From the NCBI GenBank assembly GCA_900314195.1, contig OMUH01000039.1, positions 1 to 39,936 on the forward strand: 39,936 nucleotides of DNA, written 5' to 3'. The stretch comes from an uncultured Prevotella sp. (GTDB taxonomy: Bacteria > Bacteroidota > Bacteroidia > Bacteroidales > Bacteroidaceae). The position numbers and the translations under genes are program-made. This document shows, piece by piece, positions 26,001 through 34,176 of this stretch (within the stretch, counting starts at the first letter, position 1; every line of letters begins with the position of its first letter). Under the pieces are notes generated by a model. That model saw nothing but the letters and a program-made list of their open reading frames with translations. It was not told the DNA's origin and did no database searches.

Positions 26001-26110
26001 CATATCCGCAATTATCCAAAATCCATAATAATAAATTGTTTTCGTTTGGCAAATGTATAAGTCTTTCAGAACCAAACAATATGGTTGGACAATTGCGGAT
26101 ATGTTTTTTT
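26001..26110. terminator. Long shared hairpin terminator between convergent genes
   Basis: CATATCCGCAATTATCCA (26001-26018) pairs with TGGACAATTGCGGATATG (26086-26103), allowing one G-T pair. Inner pairs CCATA/TATGG and ATTGTTT...TTTGG/CCAAACAAT extend it. A run of T follows at 26104-26110. It terminates the sigma operon. The loop is unusually large for a terminator, so a small mobile repeat reused as one is possible. Confidence 0.65.
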
Positions 26111-26999
26111 AGTTTAGGGCTTCTTCGTTTATGTTTATGTCTTCGCCCCAATCGGTTGCAATAAGCAGCTCTTCGCTGTCAACGCCTGCGCTTGTGAACA
26201 TTGCACCGGTGTAAACGGTTTTATGGTTAACCATGAACTTTGCGTCTACGAAATTATCCTCAAAGAGAATGTTATTGTTCTCATCAAGAAATTGCATGTC
26301 TATGCTTCCGGTGCACTCACTTTCTGGCAGGAACAACACAAATGAAGAATTCAGCTGTTTGCCGGTAAATCCGGTCATAGGAATAGTGCGCTCATAAGTT
26401 GTCGGAGTATCTCCTTTTCCAAGAACAACATTATATTTGGTGCTGAGACCGCTGTAGGTGACATGCAATGACGATACGCTGGCAGGCATTACATCTGTTG
26501 AGTGAAACGTGAAATTTGACACGCATCGATCAAGTGTCATACTTATTGGTGTGCGTTTGTTCTTCTTTACAGATACATCTTTATAAGCTGCGAAAGACTC
26601 GTAAATCTGTTTTTCTGTATAGAACACCATGCCGTTTTCATCAATGTTTATTTCACCCTTGCCGCTTGTTGCAAATACTATCAGACGGTATTCTCCTGGA
26701 TCACAGTTTATGTTCAGACTGCCGAAAACATTGCTTTCTGAAGTTTGCTCACCCTTATATGCCACTTTTCCTTCAGTGTCAAGCAAGGCCCATGCTATGC
26801 GCTTGGCATATTTGCTGGCTTGGACAGTCGTGGCTCTTGTCAACTGTGTTTTTAGAAGATTGCATTTAACAACAAGTCCTGTTGTAGCTTCGTCCTTACT
26901 TGTTGCAGTTCCTTCAGAATCGTCAACGACAATTTTTTCACATGAGCTAAAAGCGATGACAAGCAAAGCTATAGCTGAGCAGATAATTTTTCTTACCAT
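26109..26999 (-). CDS. FimB/Mfa2-like fimbrial-type lipoprotein
   Basis: The protein has 296 residues with a lipoprotein signal MVRKIICSAIALLVIAFSSC (Cys20) and so sits in the outer or inner membrane facing outward. After a short acidic linker come two beta-rich domains: RIAWALLDTEGKVAYKGEQ, CDPGEYRLIVFATSG, then RTPISMTLDRCVSNFTFHST and MTGFTGKQLNSSFVLFLPES. This follows the layout of Mfa2/FimB anchor proteins, which cap and anchor fimbriae in Bacteroidales. No fimbrillin gene is adjacent, so it may anchor a fimbria encoded elsewhere or be an orphan. A promoter lies upstream at 27098-27128. It is a single-gene unit that meets the sigma operon at the shared terminator. Confidence 0.65.
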   Translation of the reverse strand: MVRKIICSAIALLVIAFSSCEKIVVDDSEGTATSKDEATTGLVVKCNLLKTQLTRATTVQASKYAKRIAWALLDTEGKVAYKGEQTSESNVFGSLNINCDPGEYRLIVFATSGKGEINIDENGMVFYTEKQIYESFAAYKDVSVKKNKRTPISMTLDRCVSNFTFHSTDVMPASVSSLHVTYSGLSTKYNVVLGKGDTPTTYERTIPMTGFTGKQLNSSFVLFLPESECTGSIDMQFLDENNNILFEDNFVDAKFMVNHKTVYTGAMFTSAGVDSEELLIATDWGEDININEEALN

Positions 27000-27097
27000 T
27001 TTGTTTAAGGTTGTTAGTTGTTAGAGGAATAATGAAAATAATACATGTAACTTTCCTTATACTGTTACTTTTGTTTTTACTTTTTTTCTTATTGGTG

Positions 27098-27128
27098 CAA
27101 ATGTAGTTTAAAAAATAAAAAGTACCAA
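27098..27128 (-). promoter_or_regulatory. Promoter of the Mfa2-like gene
   Basis: On the minus strand, TACATTTG (27098-27105) fits the -7 box and TTG (27126-27128) lies 20 bp upstream. The leader to the ATG at 26999 is about 90 nt. Confidence 0.6.
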
Positions 27129-27190
27129 CAAAAATCTTATTTATTTTTCAAAAAACATTACTTTTTTGTGACAATCGTGAATATTTCTAG

Positions 27191-27238
27191 AAAAAAAGTG
27201 TGCGTAGCAGAGTCTCAAAGAGGCTCTGCTACGCACAC
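27191..27238 (-). terminator. Strong intrinsic terminator, separated from its gene
   Basis: GTGTGCGTAGCAGAG (27198-27212) pairs perfectly with CTCTGCTACGCACAC (27224-27238). On the minus strand a run of seven T follows (27197-27191). No minus-strand gene now ends close by; the nearest, the DUF486 gene, is cut off by the IS4 insertion. Otherwise 27129-27347 holds nothing recognised. Confidence 0.8.
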
Positions 27239-27347
27239 GGCATTATATAAAAATGAATATCTGCAAACATCCGAATAGAAGTATTTTTACCCTTTTTGTA
27301 CGTCCACTGCATTTGAATAATAGCGGATAGTCATTAAAATTTATTTT

Positions 27348-28369
27348 TATTGGTGTCCGCTAAACTTTTTTGAAGAAAAAAAAGTGTAAAAAAAATAGGC
27401 TGAATTCCTCGCTTGGAATTCAGCCTTTTGTGTTATCTTTGTTTCTACTAACAAAACCAGATAACTATGCACAAAGGTACACATTTTCTCGGACAGCCGG
27501 TTCTTGGTCAGCTAATAAGTTTGCTTGACAAGCCCAAAATATTAGAATTCAGTAAGAATATAGGTGGTGAACGGTATGTGAAGAAATTCGACGCATGGCA
27601 GCATATGGTAATTATGCTTTATGCCCATCATCAAGCGTTTTGACTCATTGCGGGAAATCACAGACTCAATGTTCCCTGAAGTCCGCAAGCTGTCGCATTT
27701 GTGAGTAAAAGTAATGCCAAGACGCAGCACTCTGTCAGATTCGAACTCCCGTCGTTCGGAGAAGGTCTTTGAAGCCGCTTATAAAGATCTGTATAATGCC
27801 CACCAGAATGAACTTTCCACGGACAGCCAAAAGCGTAATATACCAAAATGGATGGACAGGCTGAAAATTATGGACTCAACAACAATCAGCCTGTTTTCGA
27901 ACTTGATATTCAAAGGAGTCGGGAGAAATCCAAAGACAGGAAAGAAGAGACAGGAAATAAGAAAGGTGGCATTAAAGTACATGCTCAGATAAATGCCAAC
28001 GAAGGTGTTCCGTGTGATACAAGGTTCACCTCTGCTGCTACACATGACAGTTTCATGCTGACGCCCGAGAAGTTCGATTCCGGTGATATACTTGCCGTTG
28101 ACCGGGCATATGTAGACATAAATAAGTTTCAGGAGCTGACAAACCGCGGAGTTATATATGTAACCAAGTTGAAAAAGAACCTGAAGTACGAAATACTTGA
28201 TGATGAGATGTATATGGAATAAAATGCTTGAAAGTGCAAAAGAAAATCCACCAGAACCGTCACTTTTCGACTAAAGGGGGCTTGACATTAAAAAAACAAT
28301 TCCGCAATACCATTTTAGTAGTATTGCGGAAAGAATTCATGTCCATTTGCATTTTTAGCCGACACCAAT
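27348..28369 (+). mobile_element. IS4-family insertion sequence, decayed
   Basis: A 1,022-bp element has ends TATTGGTGTCCGCTAAA (27348-27364) and the inverse of ATTGGTGTCGGCTAAA (28354-28369), one mismatch. It is flanked by the 10-bp direct repeat AATTTATTTT at 27338-27347 and 28370-28379, a duplication length normal for IS4 elements. Inside are a subterminal hairpin (27397-27426) that could block read-through, a promoter box TATCTTTG (27434-27441), the broken transposase, and a second hairpin (28300-28310 with 28321-28331). It cannot move by itself. Confidence 0.85.
27467..28222 (+). pseudogene. IS4-family transposase remnant (DUF4372 plus DDE domain)
   Basis: The gene begins MHKGTHFLGQPVLGQLISLL with the N-terminal DUF4372-type region (YVKKFDAWQHMVIMLYA). 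A frameshift near 27630 moves it to IIKRFDSLREITDSMFPEVR. A TGA near 27700 interrupts HLSHL...VKVMPRRSTLSDSN. A second frameshift near 27950 links KNPKTGKK-type sequence to KGGIKVHAQINANEGVPCD. The first two catalytic aspartates are visible (IMDSTTISLF and VDRAYVDI). The sequence stops at MYME (28222) before the catalytic glutamate. At least two frameshifts, an internal stop and a missing C-terminus make it inactive. Confidence 0.88.
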
Positions 28370-28391
28370 AATTTATTTTATAGAAAAAGGA

Positions 28392-28763
28392 CTAAGGCTT
28401 CATGAAAACAAAATATACAGCTGCTATCAAACATAGAAATGCTGCTGCATGATTCCAGTGTAACTCCTGATGCTGGAACAGGATATTTGCAATGAGCGAA
28501 AAGATGATAAGCGATATTACTTCCTGAATGACTTTTAGCTGTACAAGAGAGTAGAGGCCGCCGTTGCCACGAAAGCCTATGCGATTGGCCGGCACTTGAC
28601 AGCAATATTCAAAAAATGCAATGCCCCATGAAAATGCAATTACACCGATAAGTGGCCATCCCTTGCTTATGCCTGTTTCTTGAAGGCGGAGATGGCCATA
28701 CCATGCCAGAGTCATAAAAATATTACTTAAGCATAAAAGAAGAATTGTATATAATCCATTCAT
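28392..28763 (-). CDS. DUF486/DMT-family small membrane protein
   Basis: The 123-residue protein is made of four hydrophobic helices and is an inner-membrane protein. The sequence follows the DUF486 pattern: LSNIFMTLAWYGHLRL, then FSWGIAFFEYCCQVPANRIG, then QLKVIQEVISLIIFSL, and a last helix AAFLCLIAAVYFVFMKP. The family is placed in the drug/metabolite transporter superfamily and may be a half-size EmrE-like unit; no substrate is known. Its stop lies 12 bp from the IS4 target duplication, so the insertion moved its terminator (27191-27238) over 1 kb away without breaking the gene. It follows the NfnAB-like gene by 84 bp on the same strand. Confidence 0.85.
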   Translation of the reverse strand: MNGLYTILLLCLSNIFMTLAWYGHLRLQETGISKGWPLIGVIAFSWGIAFFEYCCQVPANRIGFRGNGGLYSLVQLKVIQEVISLIIFSLIANILFQHQELHWNHAAAFLCLIAAVYFVFMKP

Positions 28764-28847
28764 GAAATTTCGAGTTAAAAACGGTCCGCAGATTATTGTT
28801 TTTGTATATGCAATGATAACCTGCGGACACAGATGCGTCTTATAGTT

Positions 28848-31217
28848 TTATTCTTTTTGATGTGAAAGTTTTGCCGACATGCTGGCGGCTGCCCTTCTCC
28901 CGTCGCCCATGGCAAGGATTACTGTTGCACCGCCCCTTACAATATCGCCGCCGGCAAATATCTCCTTGCGTGACGATTGCATGTCATCGTTAACAACTAT
29001 GGTATTTTTACGTCCGAGCTCCAGTCCGCTGATGCTTTTTGGAACAAGAGGATTTGGACTCACTCCTACGGCAACTATCACCTGGTCGCAGTTGAGAGTT
29101 ATGGTTTTACCTGTTACAACGGGGCGCCTTCGGCCGCTTTCATCAGGCTCGCCAAGCTCCATGACGTCAAGGATAACGGATTTAACATGGCCGTTTTCAT
29201 CACCGATATATTCCTTGGGATTATGCAGGCATAAAAAGTTTATGCCTTCTTCCTTGGCGTGTTTTACTTCTTCTTTCCTTGCCGGCATCTCAGCTTCGGA
29301 ACGCCTGTAAACAAGTGTTACGTTTCCTCCGAGGCGTTTTGCCATACGGCATGAATCCATAGCGGTGTTGCCTCCGCCTACGACAACGACATTCTTTCCT
29401 GTTATTATAGGTGTATCGGTTTCGGGGTTGGCAGCATCCATTAAATTAACACGTGTAAGATATTCATTTGAAGACATTATGTTTGTCAGGTTTTCGCCTG
29501 GGATGTCCATGAAACGCGGAAGTCCGGCACCGGAACCAACAAAAATGCCTTTGAAGCCGGCCTTTTCTAGTTGGTCTACTGTTATGGTCTTGCCTATTAT
29601 TGTGTCGGTCTGGAAGTGAACGCCAAGTTTTCTTAGATTTTCTATTTCAACGTCTACGATTTTATTAGGCAGTCTGAATTCCGGAATGCCATATTTCAGC
29701 ACGCCACCTATTTCGTGAAGTGCCTCGAACACGTAAACATCGAATCCATTCTTTTCCATATCACCGGCAAAGCTAAGGCCTGACGGGCCGGAACCGATAA
29801 CAGCGATTTTTATTCCGTTTGACGGTGCTTTGTCAGGAATTGCCGTCTGCCCGCTCTCACGCTCATAATCAGCAGCAAAACGCTCAAGATAACCAATTGC
29901 CACTGGCTCCTCATTCATCTTCAGATGTATGCATTTGCTCTCGCATTGCTTTTCCTGCGGACAAACACGGCCGCATACGGCAGGAAGCGCTGATGTTTGT
30001 TTGAGAACCTTTGCCGCCCCAAGGAAGTTGCCGCGCTCGATGTTCTTTATGAATGACGGAATTTGTATGTTCACTGGGCAGCCTTCAATACATGCCGGCT
30101 TTGCGCAGTCGAGGCATCTGTGAGCCTCGCGGATAGCCTGTTCTTGTGTCAGCCCTTTGTTCACTTCCTCCAAACGTGTCGTAGCTCTGTAGGCCGGATC
30201 AAGCTCCGGCATTTTAACACGTTCTATAGCTGTGCGTTCTTTAGGCTTCATCGCCTTGCGGAGCTCGGTACGCCAGGGTGCGTTACGATCGGTGAGCTGC
30301 TCATTATCTGTATTAGCCTTGGCGCTGTCAGTTGATGGCGTTTTCGCGCTGCTACCGGTATCGTTGTTTTCCAGATTTTTTACCTCAAGCGGTCTTTCAT
30401 GCTCGGCGATATGCTCCATCTCGTCCTTCTCGATAGGGCGGAATGTTCCCATACGTTTGAACATTTCGTCCCAGTCTACAAGGTCACCGTCAAACTCCGG
30501 ACCGTCGATACATACGAAACGAGTCTTTCCGCCAATGGTCAGACGACATGCGCCGCACATTCCAGTGCCGTCAACCATGATGGTGTTAAGCGAAACGGTA
30601 TTAGGTATGTTGTATTTTTGTGCGAGTAATGATGTGAATTTCATCATTACAGGGGGGCCTATGGCTATGACACGGTCAACATGCTCGCTTTTTATAACTT
30701 CTTCAACACCAGCTGTAACCATGCCTTTCTCGCCAAGACTGCCGTCATCAGTCATAATCACTACTTTGTCAGAATGCTGTCTGACATCGTCAGTCATGAT
30801 TACCAGATTGCTTGTGCGGCCAGCAAGAACTGATATTACTCTGTTGCCGGCTTCCTTGAGTGCTTTTAGGATAGGCAATATGGCAGCAATTCCGATGCCA
30901 CCACCGGCACAGACAACAGTTCCATATTTCTTTATGGGTGAAGGAGTTCCCAGCGGTCCTACTATGTCTCTGATGAACATGCCGGGCTTAAGCTCACAAA
31001 GTTTTGTTGAAGAAAGTCCTACTTCTTGTACTACAAGTGTTAAGGTTCCTTTGTCTGCGTCACTTTTCGCAATTGTGTAAGGAACACGCTCGCTTATGCT
31101 GTCTACACGCACAATAACAAACTGTCCGGCCTTACAGCTTCTGGCTATCAGCGGAGCCTTAACATCAATGCAAAAAACTTTTTCTGAAAACTGCTGTTTG
31201 TTAAGAATTTCATACAT
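28848..31217 (-). CDS. Fused NfnAB-like NAD(P)H:ferredoxin oxidoreductase / glutamate synthase-type flavoprotein
   Basis: The protein has 789 residues from the ATG at 31217 (MYEILNKQQFSEKVFCIDV); the longer frame to 31298 adds a non-family extension. The first 260 residues resemble the FAD/NAD- and 2Fe-2S-binding subunit of dihydroorotate dehydrogenase B and NfnA: ERVPYTIAKSD, GGGIGIAAILPIL, and the cluster motif DGTGMCGACR with a later CIDGPEFDG. A Ser/Thr/Asn-rich linker (about 285-320) joins it to an NfnB/GltD-like half with CLDCAKPACIEGCPV and CGRVCPQEKQCESKC cluster motifs, GSGPSGLSFAG and GGGNTAMDSC. The family electron-bifurcates or transhydrogenates between NADH, NADPH and ferredoxin. 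It is often mislabelled as glutamate synthase, but gltBD is already present here. Confidence 0.85.
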   Translation of the reverse strand: MYEILNKQQFSEKVFCIDVKAPLIARSCKAGQFVIVRVDSISERVPYTIAKSDADKGTLTLVVQEVGLSSTKLCELKPGMFIRDIVGPLGTPSPIKKYGTVVCAGGGIGIAAILPILKALKEAGNRVISVLAGRTSNLVIMTDDVRQHSDKVVIMTDDGSLGEKGMVTAGVEEVIKSEHVDRVIAIGPPVMMKFTSLLAQKYNIPNTVSLNTIMVDGTGMCGACRLTIGGKTRFVCIDGPEFDGDLVDWDEMFKRMGTFRPIEKDEMEHIAEHERPLEVKNLENNDTGSSAKTPSTDSAKANTDNEQLTDRNAPWRTELRKAMKPKERTAIERVKMPELDPAYRATTRLEEVNKGLTQEQAIREAHRCLDCAKPACIEGCPVNIQIPSFIKNIERGNFLGAAKVLKQTSALPAVCGRVCPQEKQCESKCIHLKMNEEPVAIGYLERFAADYERESGQTAIPDKAPSNGIKIAVIGSGPSGLSFAGDMEKNGFDVYVFEALHEIGGVLKYGIPEFRLPNKIVDVEIENLRKLGVHFQTDTIIGKTITVDQLEKAGFKGIFVGSGAGLPRFMDIPGENLTNIMSSNEYLTRVNLMDAANPETDTPIITGKNVVVVGGGNTAMDSCRMAKRLGGNVTLVYRRSEAEMPARKEEVKHAKEEGINFLCLHNPKEYIGDENGHVKSVILDVMELGEPDESGRRRPVVTGKTITLNCDQVIVAVGVSPNPLVPKSISGLELGRKNTIVVNDDMQSSRKEIFAGGDIVRGGATVILAMGDGRRAAASMSAKLSHQKE

Positions 31218-31334
31218 ACGCAAAATTGTTAATGGATAAATATTGTTTTTAGGTTTTTGTCTTATCATTACCGGATAATTTCTTGCCGGTAAAAGCATGC
31301 AGAGATTCTGATTTGTGTTTTATAAATACACATT

Positions 31335-31370
31335 ATTATGAAATGTATGACCGATATTTCATTTCATAAT
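31335..31370. promoter_or_regulatory. Inverted repeat upstream of the NfnAB-like gene
   Basis: ATTATGAAATG (31335-31345) is the exact inverse of CATTTCATAAT (31360-31370). It lies about 120 bp upstream of the oxidoreductase start and has no T-run, so it is a candidate operator or leader hairpin. Confidence 0.4.
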
Positions 31371-31406
31371 AAAGAATCATATATGTTTTTGTATAAAATA
31401 TGTCAA

Positions 31407-31455
31407 GAAAAAATGTCCGTAATCATGGCTGTTACATTGCCAGTGATTACGGACA
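31407..31455 (-). terminator. serS terminator
   Basis: On the minus strand, 15 bases after the serS stop, TGTCCGTAATCA pairs perfectly with TGATTACGGACA (31444-31455 with 31414-31425), followed by TTTTTTC. The loop is 18 nt. Confidence 0.75.
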
Positions 31456-31469
31456 AGATACATGAATAT

Positions 31470-32762
31470 TTAATCAAAGTTTTTGTCATCAAGCATTTCA
31501 AAGCCGCAATATGGAACAAGTACCTTCGGAACTTTTATGCCGTCGGGTGTCTGGTTGTTCTCAAGAATTGTGGCAACAATGCGCGGAAGAGCAAGTGCTG
31601 AGCCGTTTAGTGTGTGGCACAGCTCGATCTTCTTGTTGTCGTTGCGACGGAATCTGCATTTCAGTCTGTTTGCCTGGTAGCTTTCAAAATTGCTGACCGA
31701 TGATACTTCCAGCCAGCGCTTCTGGGCTGCTGAATAAGTTTCAAAATCATAGCATATAGATGATGTGAAGCTCATGTCTCCGCCGCAAAGCAGAAGTATG
31801 TGATAGGGCAGCTCGAGCTTTATAAGCAGATTCTCAACATGCGTCAGCATCTCTTTGTATGATTCGTAAGAATGCTCCGGCGTATCAATGCGTACGATTT
31901 CAACCTTGTCAAACTGATGCAGGCGGTTCAGACCTCTTACATCCTTGCCGTATGAACCTGCCTCGCGACGGAAGCAAGCTGAATATGCACAACGCTTTAT
32001 AGGCAGGTCTTTTTCGTCTAGAATGACATCACGGAAAATGTTAGTTACCGGGACCTCTGCCGTCGGAATAAGATATAAATCATCGAGATTGGCATGATAC
32101 ATCTGGCCTTCTTTATCAGGAAGCTGGCCGGTGCCAAGGCCTGATGCCTGGTTGACAACATAAGGAGGCTGGATTTCCAGATAGCCCGCCTTGCGTGCCT
32201 CGTCAAGGAAGAATGCCTCAAGGGCGCGCTGAAAACGAGCCATCTTGCCAATGTATACCGGGAAACCGGCTCCGGTGATTTTTACGCCGAGGTCAAAGTC
32301 TACAAGATTATATTTTTTCAGAAGATCCCAATGACACAGAGCGTTATCACCGAGGTCTGGAATGTGCCCGCCTTCTTTGACAACAACATTGTCATTACTG
32401 TCTTTGCCTTCAGGAACCTTCTCGTTTGGTATGTTCGGCATTTCGAGCAGCTCGTTAGTCATGTCTTGCTCTGCTTTGTCATAGACGTCCTGCAGCGCCT
32501 TGTCGGCAGCTTTCAGCTCTGCAACCTTCTCTTTTACAGATGCAGCTTCGTCTTTCTTGCCCTCTTTCATCAGCGAGCCAATCTGCTTTGACAGCTGGTT
32601 CTGCTGTTGCTTATTGGTGTCAAGCTTGCGTTGTGCTTCTTTGCGAAGCTGGTTATATTCCAATACTTTCTCTACTGCCTCGCGGGCACCGTCGAAATGC
32701 TTTTTTTCTAGGCCTTTTATGACCCTTTCAGTCTCTTCACTAATCAGTTTAAGTGTGAGCAT
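31470..32762 (-). CDS. serS: Seryl-tRNA synthetase
   Basis: SerS charges tRNA-Ser (and tRNA-Sec where present) with serine. The 430-residue chain has normal length. Residues 1-105 form the antiparallel coiled-coil arm that grips the tRNA (Lys/Glu/Gln-rich, QLRKEAQRKLDTNKQQQNQL). The class II catalytic domain follows, with motif 1 (FLDEARKAGYLEIQPPYVVN), TAEVPVTN, motif 2 (CFRREAGSYGKDVRGLNRLH) and motif 3 (LNGSALALPRIVATILENNQ). The C-terminus KVLVPYCGFEML fits. It is a single-gene unit with its own promoter and terminator. Confidence 0.97.
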   Translation of the reverse strand: MLTLKLISEETERVIKGLEKKHFDGAREAVEKVLEYNQLRKEAQRKLDTNKQQQNQLSKQIGSLMKEGKKDEAASVKEKVAELKAADKALQDVYDKAEQDMTNELLEMPNIPNEKVPEGKDSNDNVVVKEGGHIPDLGDNALCHWDLLKKYNLVDFDLGVKITGAGFPVYIGKMARFQRALEAFFLDEARKAGYLEIQPPYVVNQASGLGTGQLPDKEGQMYHANLDDLYLIPTAEVPVTNIFRDVILDEKDLPIKRCAYSACFRREAGSYGKDVRGLNRLHQFDKVEIVRIDTPEHSYESYKEMLTHVENLLIKLELPYHILLLCGGDMSFTSSICYDFETYSAAQKRWLEVSSVSNFESYQANRLKCRFRRNDNKKIELCHTLNGSALALPRIVATILENNQTPDGIKVPKVLVPYCGFEMLDDKNFD

Positions 32763-32797
32763 ATTCCTTTTTTGTTTTTTAATTACTTTTATGCTTA

Positions 32798-32805
32798 CAA
32801 AAATA
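32798..32805 (-). promoter_or_regulatory. serS promoter, -7 box
   Basis: TATTTTTG on the minus strand lies 35 bp before the serS ATG and fits the Bacteroidetes -7 box. The -33 region is a poor match. Nothing else was recognised between here and the rpmA terminator. Confidence 0.5.
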
Positions 32806-33004
32806 CAACAAAAAAAATGAAATGAAAAATTTTATATGTTTTTATTGCTTTACGTATGACTTTTAGTTTGTTATTAAGCCATGGCGTGCATTAAGCGGTT
32901 TCTTTCTGGTGTACATAAAGTGGTTTGTGATGCTGACATTCTATGATTGTAGTGTGAGAAAGTTTTTGTTTATGGTAGTCTCGTCTTGCAATAAAAACAA
33001 AAAA

Positions 33005-33031
33005 AACCTGCTCACACAATGTGAACAGGTT
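33005..33031 (-). terminator. rplU-rpmA operon terminator
   Basis: AACCTGCTCACA...TGTGAACAGGTT forms a near-perfect hairpin with one mismatch. On the minus strand it is followed by TTTTTTTG. It lies 35 bases after the rpmA stop. Confidence 0.8.
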
Positions 33032-33065
33032 GTATGTTTGTTTGGAATAAGTTTTTGTTTGGTTT

Positions 33066-33350
33066 TTATGCCTGCTTGGTCTTGTCAGCATAAGCCTCCG
33101 GCGAGAGTACAGAAACAGTGCTCTTGTCTTTCTTGCCCTTGTGGAAGTATACAACGCCGTCTGTAAGTGCATACAGAGTGTCGTCCTTGCCCTGAGCTAC
33201 ATTCTCACCAGGAAAATGCTTGTTGCCGCGCTGGCGTACGATGATGTTGCCGGCCTCAATCTTCTGGCCGCCCCAAATTTTTACACCTAATCTTTTTGAT
33301 GCGCTCTCACGTCCGTTGCGTGATGAAGTCTGACCTTTCTTATGTGCCAT
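33066..33350 (-). CDS. rpmA: 50S ribosomal protein L27
   Basis: The 94-residue protein begins [20 protein letters not shown], the L27 N-terminus that reaches the peptidyl-transferase centre. [18 protein letters not shown] is the family core. The start directly gives AHKKG, so there is no cleavable N-terminal extension of the Firmicutes kind. It follows rplU by 16 bp, the near-universal L21-L27 pairing, and ends at a clear terminator. Confidence 0.97.
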   Translation of the reverse strand: MAHKKGQTSSRNGRESASKRLGVKIWGGQKIEAGNIIVRQRGNKHFPGENVAQGKDDTLYALTDGVVYFHKGKKDKSTVSVLSPEAYADKTKQA

Positions 33351-33366
33351 AGAACTAAATCCTCCT

Positions 33367-33684
33367 TTAAGCGATAACTTGTTTAACCTCTACTTCTGTG
33401 AAGTGTGTGCGGTGTCCAATCTTGCGACGCTCGTCTTTGCGACGGTGCATCTTGAACACAATCACCTTGTCGCCTTTAACAAGGGGATTAACAACTTCAG
33501 CTACTACTTTTGCACCATCTACGGTAGGTGCGCCAACCTTGACGTTGCCCTCGTTGTCTACGAGAAGAACTTTGTCAAACTCAACAGTCTTGCCGGCTTC
33601 TACATCTTTAATGTGATGTACATAGAGCTTCTTGCCCTCTTCAGCCTTAAACTGCTGACCGTTAATTTCTACAATTGCGTACAT
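33367..33684 (-). CDS. rplU: 50S ribosomal protein L21
   Basis: The ATG at 33684 gives [20 protein letters not shown], the family N-terminus, and a 105-residue protein of normal length; the longer open frame to 33771 runs back into the promoter. The RNA-binding C-terminal part, [20 protein letters not shown], is typical of L21, which binds 23S rRNA. It is first in the rplU-rpmA operon, with the promoter 85 bp upstream. Confidence 0.97.
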   Translation of the reverse strand: MYAIVEINGQQFKAEEGKKLYVHHIKDVEAGKTVEFDKVLLVDNEGNVKVGAPTVDGAKVVAEVVNPLVKGDKVIVFKMHRRKDERRKIGHRTHFTEVEVKQVIA

Positions 33685-33768
33685 TAATTTATTGATAAAC
33701 GGTTTTCTCCGAGAGGCGTCTGACTTTTTCAGAACTTTATAGCCTGCACCGGAATTTACAATCGGCTG

Positions 33769-33800
33769 CAAAGTTACAAAAAATAGTGTCTTTGACCAAA
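33769..33800 (-). promoter_or_regulatory. rplU-rpmA promoter
   Basis: On the minus strand, TTTG (33797-33800) is 20 bp from TAACTTTG (33769-33776), a full match to the Bacteroidetes -33/-7 consensus. The leader is about 75-80 nt, long enough for autoregulation by ribosomal proteins, though no known leader motif was recognised. Confidence 0.8.
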
Positions 33801-34132
33801 TTGTTTAATGCCTAATTTTTATTATATATTGGTAATGTTCAAAAAAAACGGCATTTTCCCGGTGATATTACTTGTCCGTTAGATTGTGAAAAACGAAATT
33901 TTCTTACATTGCGTTTTCTAAAACCTGCCGAAAACAAGGCTGATGTACAGTCGGTTGTGTGGAATGATTTGTTTATAAATTTTATACAAGGATCGCACCC
34001 TGTACGTGGACAATTATTATTTGCAGAAAGTTGCGGATGTTTTTTCATTGCTTATTTGCGGTTGTTTCGCTAAAATTAAGAGTAAAGAATAAAATCATTA
34101 ACTGTTTTAAACAATAATTGAAAAAAAATGTG
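33801..34132. other. Intergenic stretch without a supported gene
   Basis: An open frame at 33839-34048 (minus) has no recognisable domain and Cys-rich, irregular composition; I do not call it. CGCACCCTGTACGTGG at 33995-34010 nearly matches the core of MITE copy 2 (CGCACCCTGCACGTGG), so a decayed repeat is possible, but no matching terminal inverted repeats were found. Confidence 0.35.
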
Positions 34133-34140
34133 TATGTTTG
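34133..34140 (+). promoter_or_regulatory. Promoter of the lipoprotein gene, -7 box
   Basis: TATGTTTG lies 36 bp before the ATG at 34177 and fits the Bacteroidetes -7 box; the -33 region is T-rich but not a clear TTTG. Confidence 0.5.
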
Positions 34141-34176
34141 CAAATATAAACAGTTAAACCCAAAACAGAAAAAAAT

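Noticed and set aside
27733-27750. tRNA T-arm-like sequence (inverse of GTTCGAATC)
   Set aside because: It lies within transposase coding sequence and no acceptor or anticodon arms can be formed around it.
33839-34048. 69-codon minus-strand ORF between rplU and the lipoprotein gene
   Set aside because: It has no promoter, domain or plausible start context; the Cys-rich irregular sequence looks non-coding.
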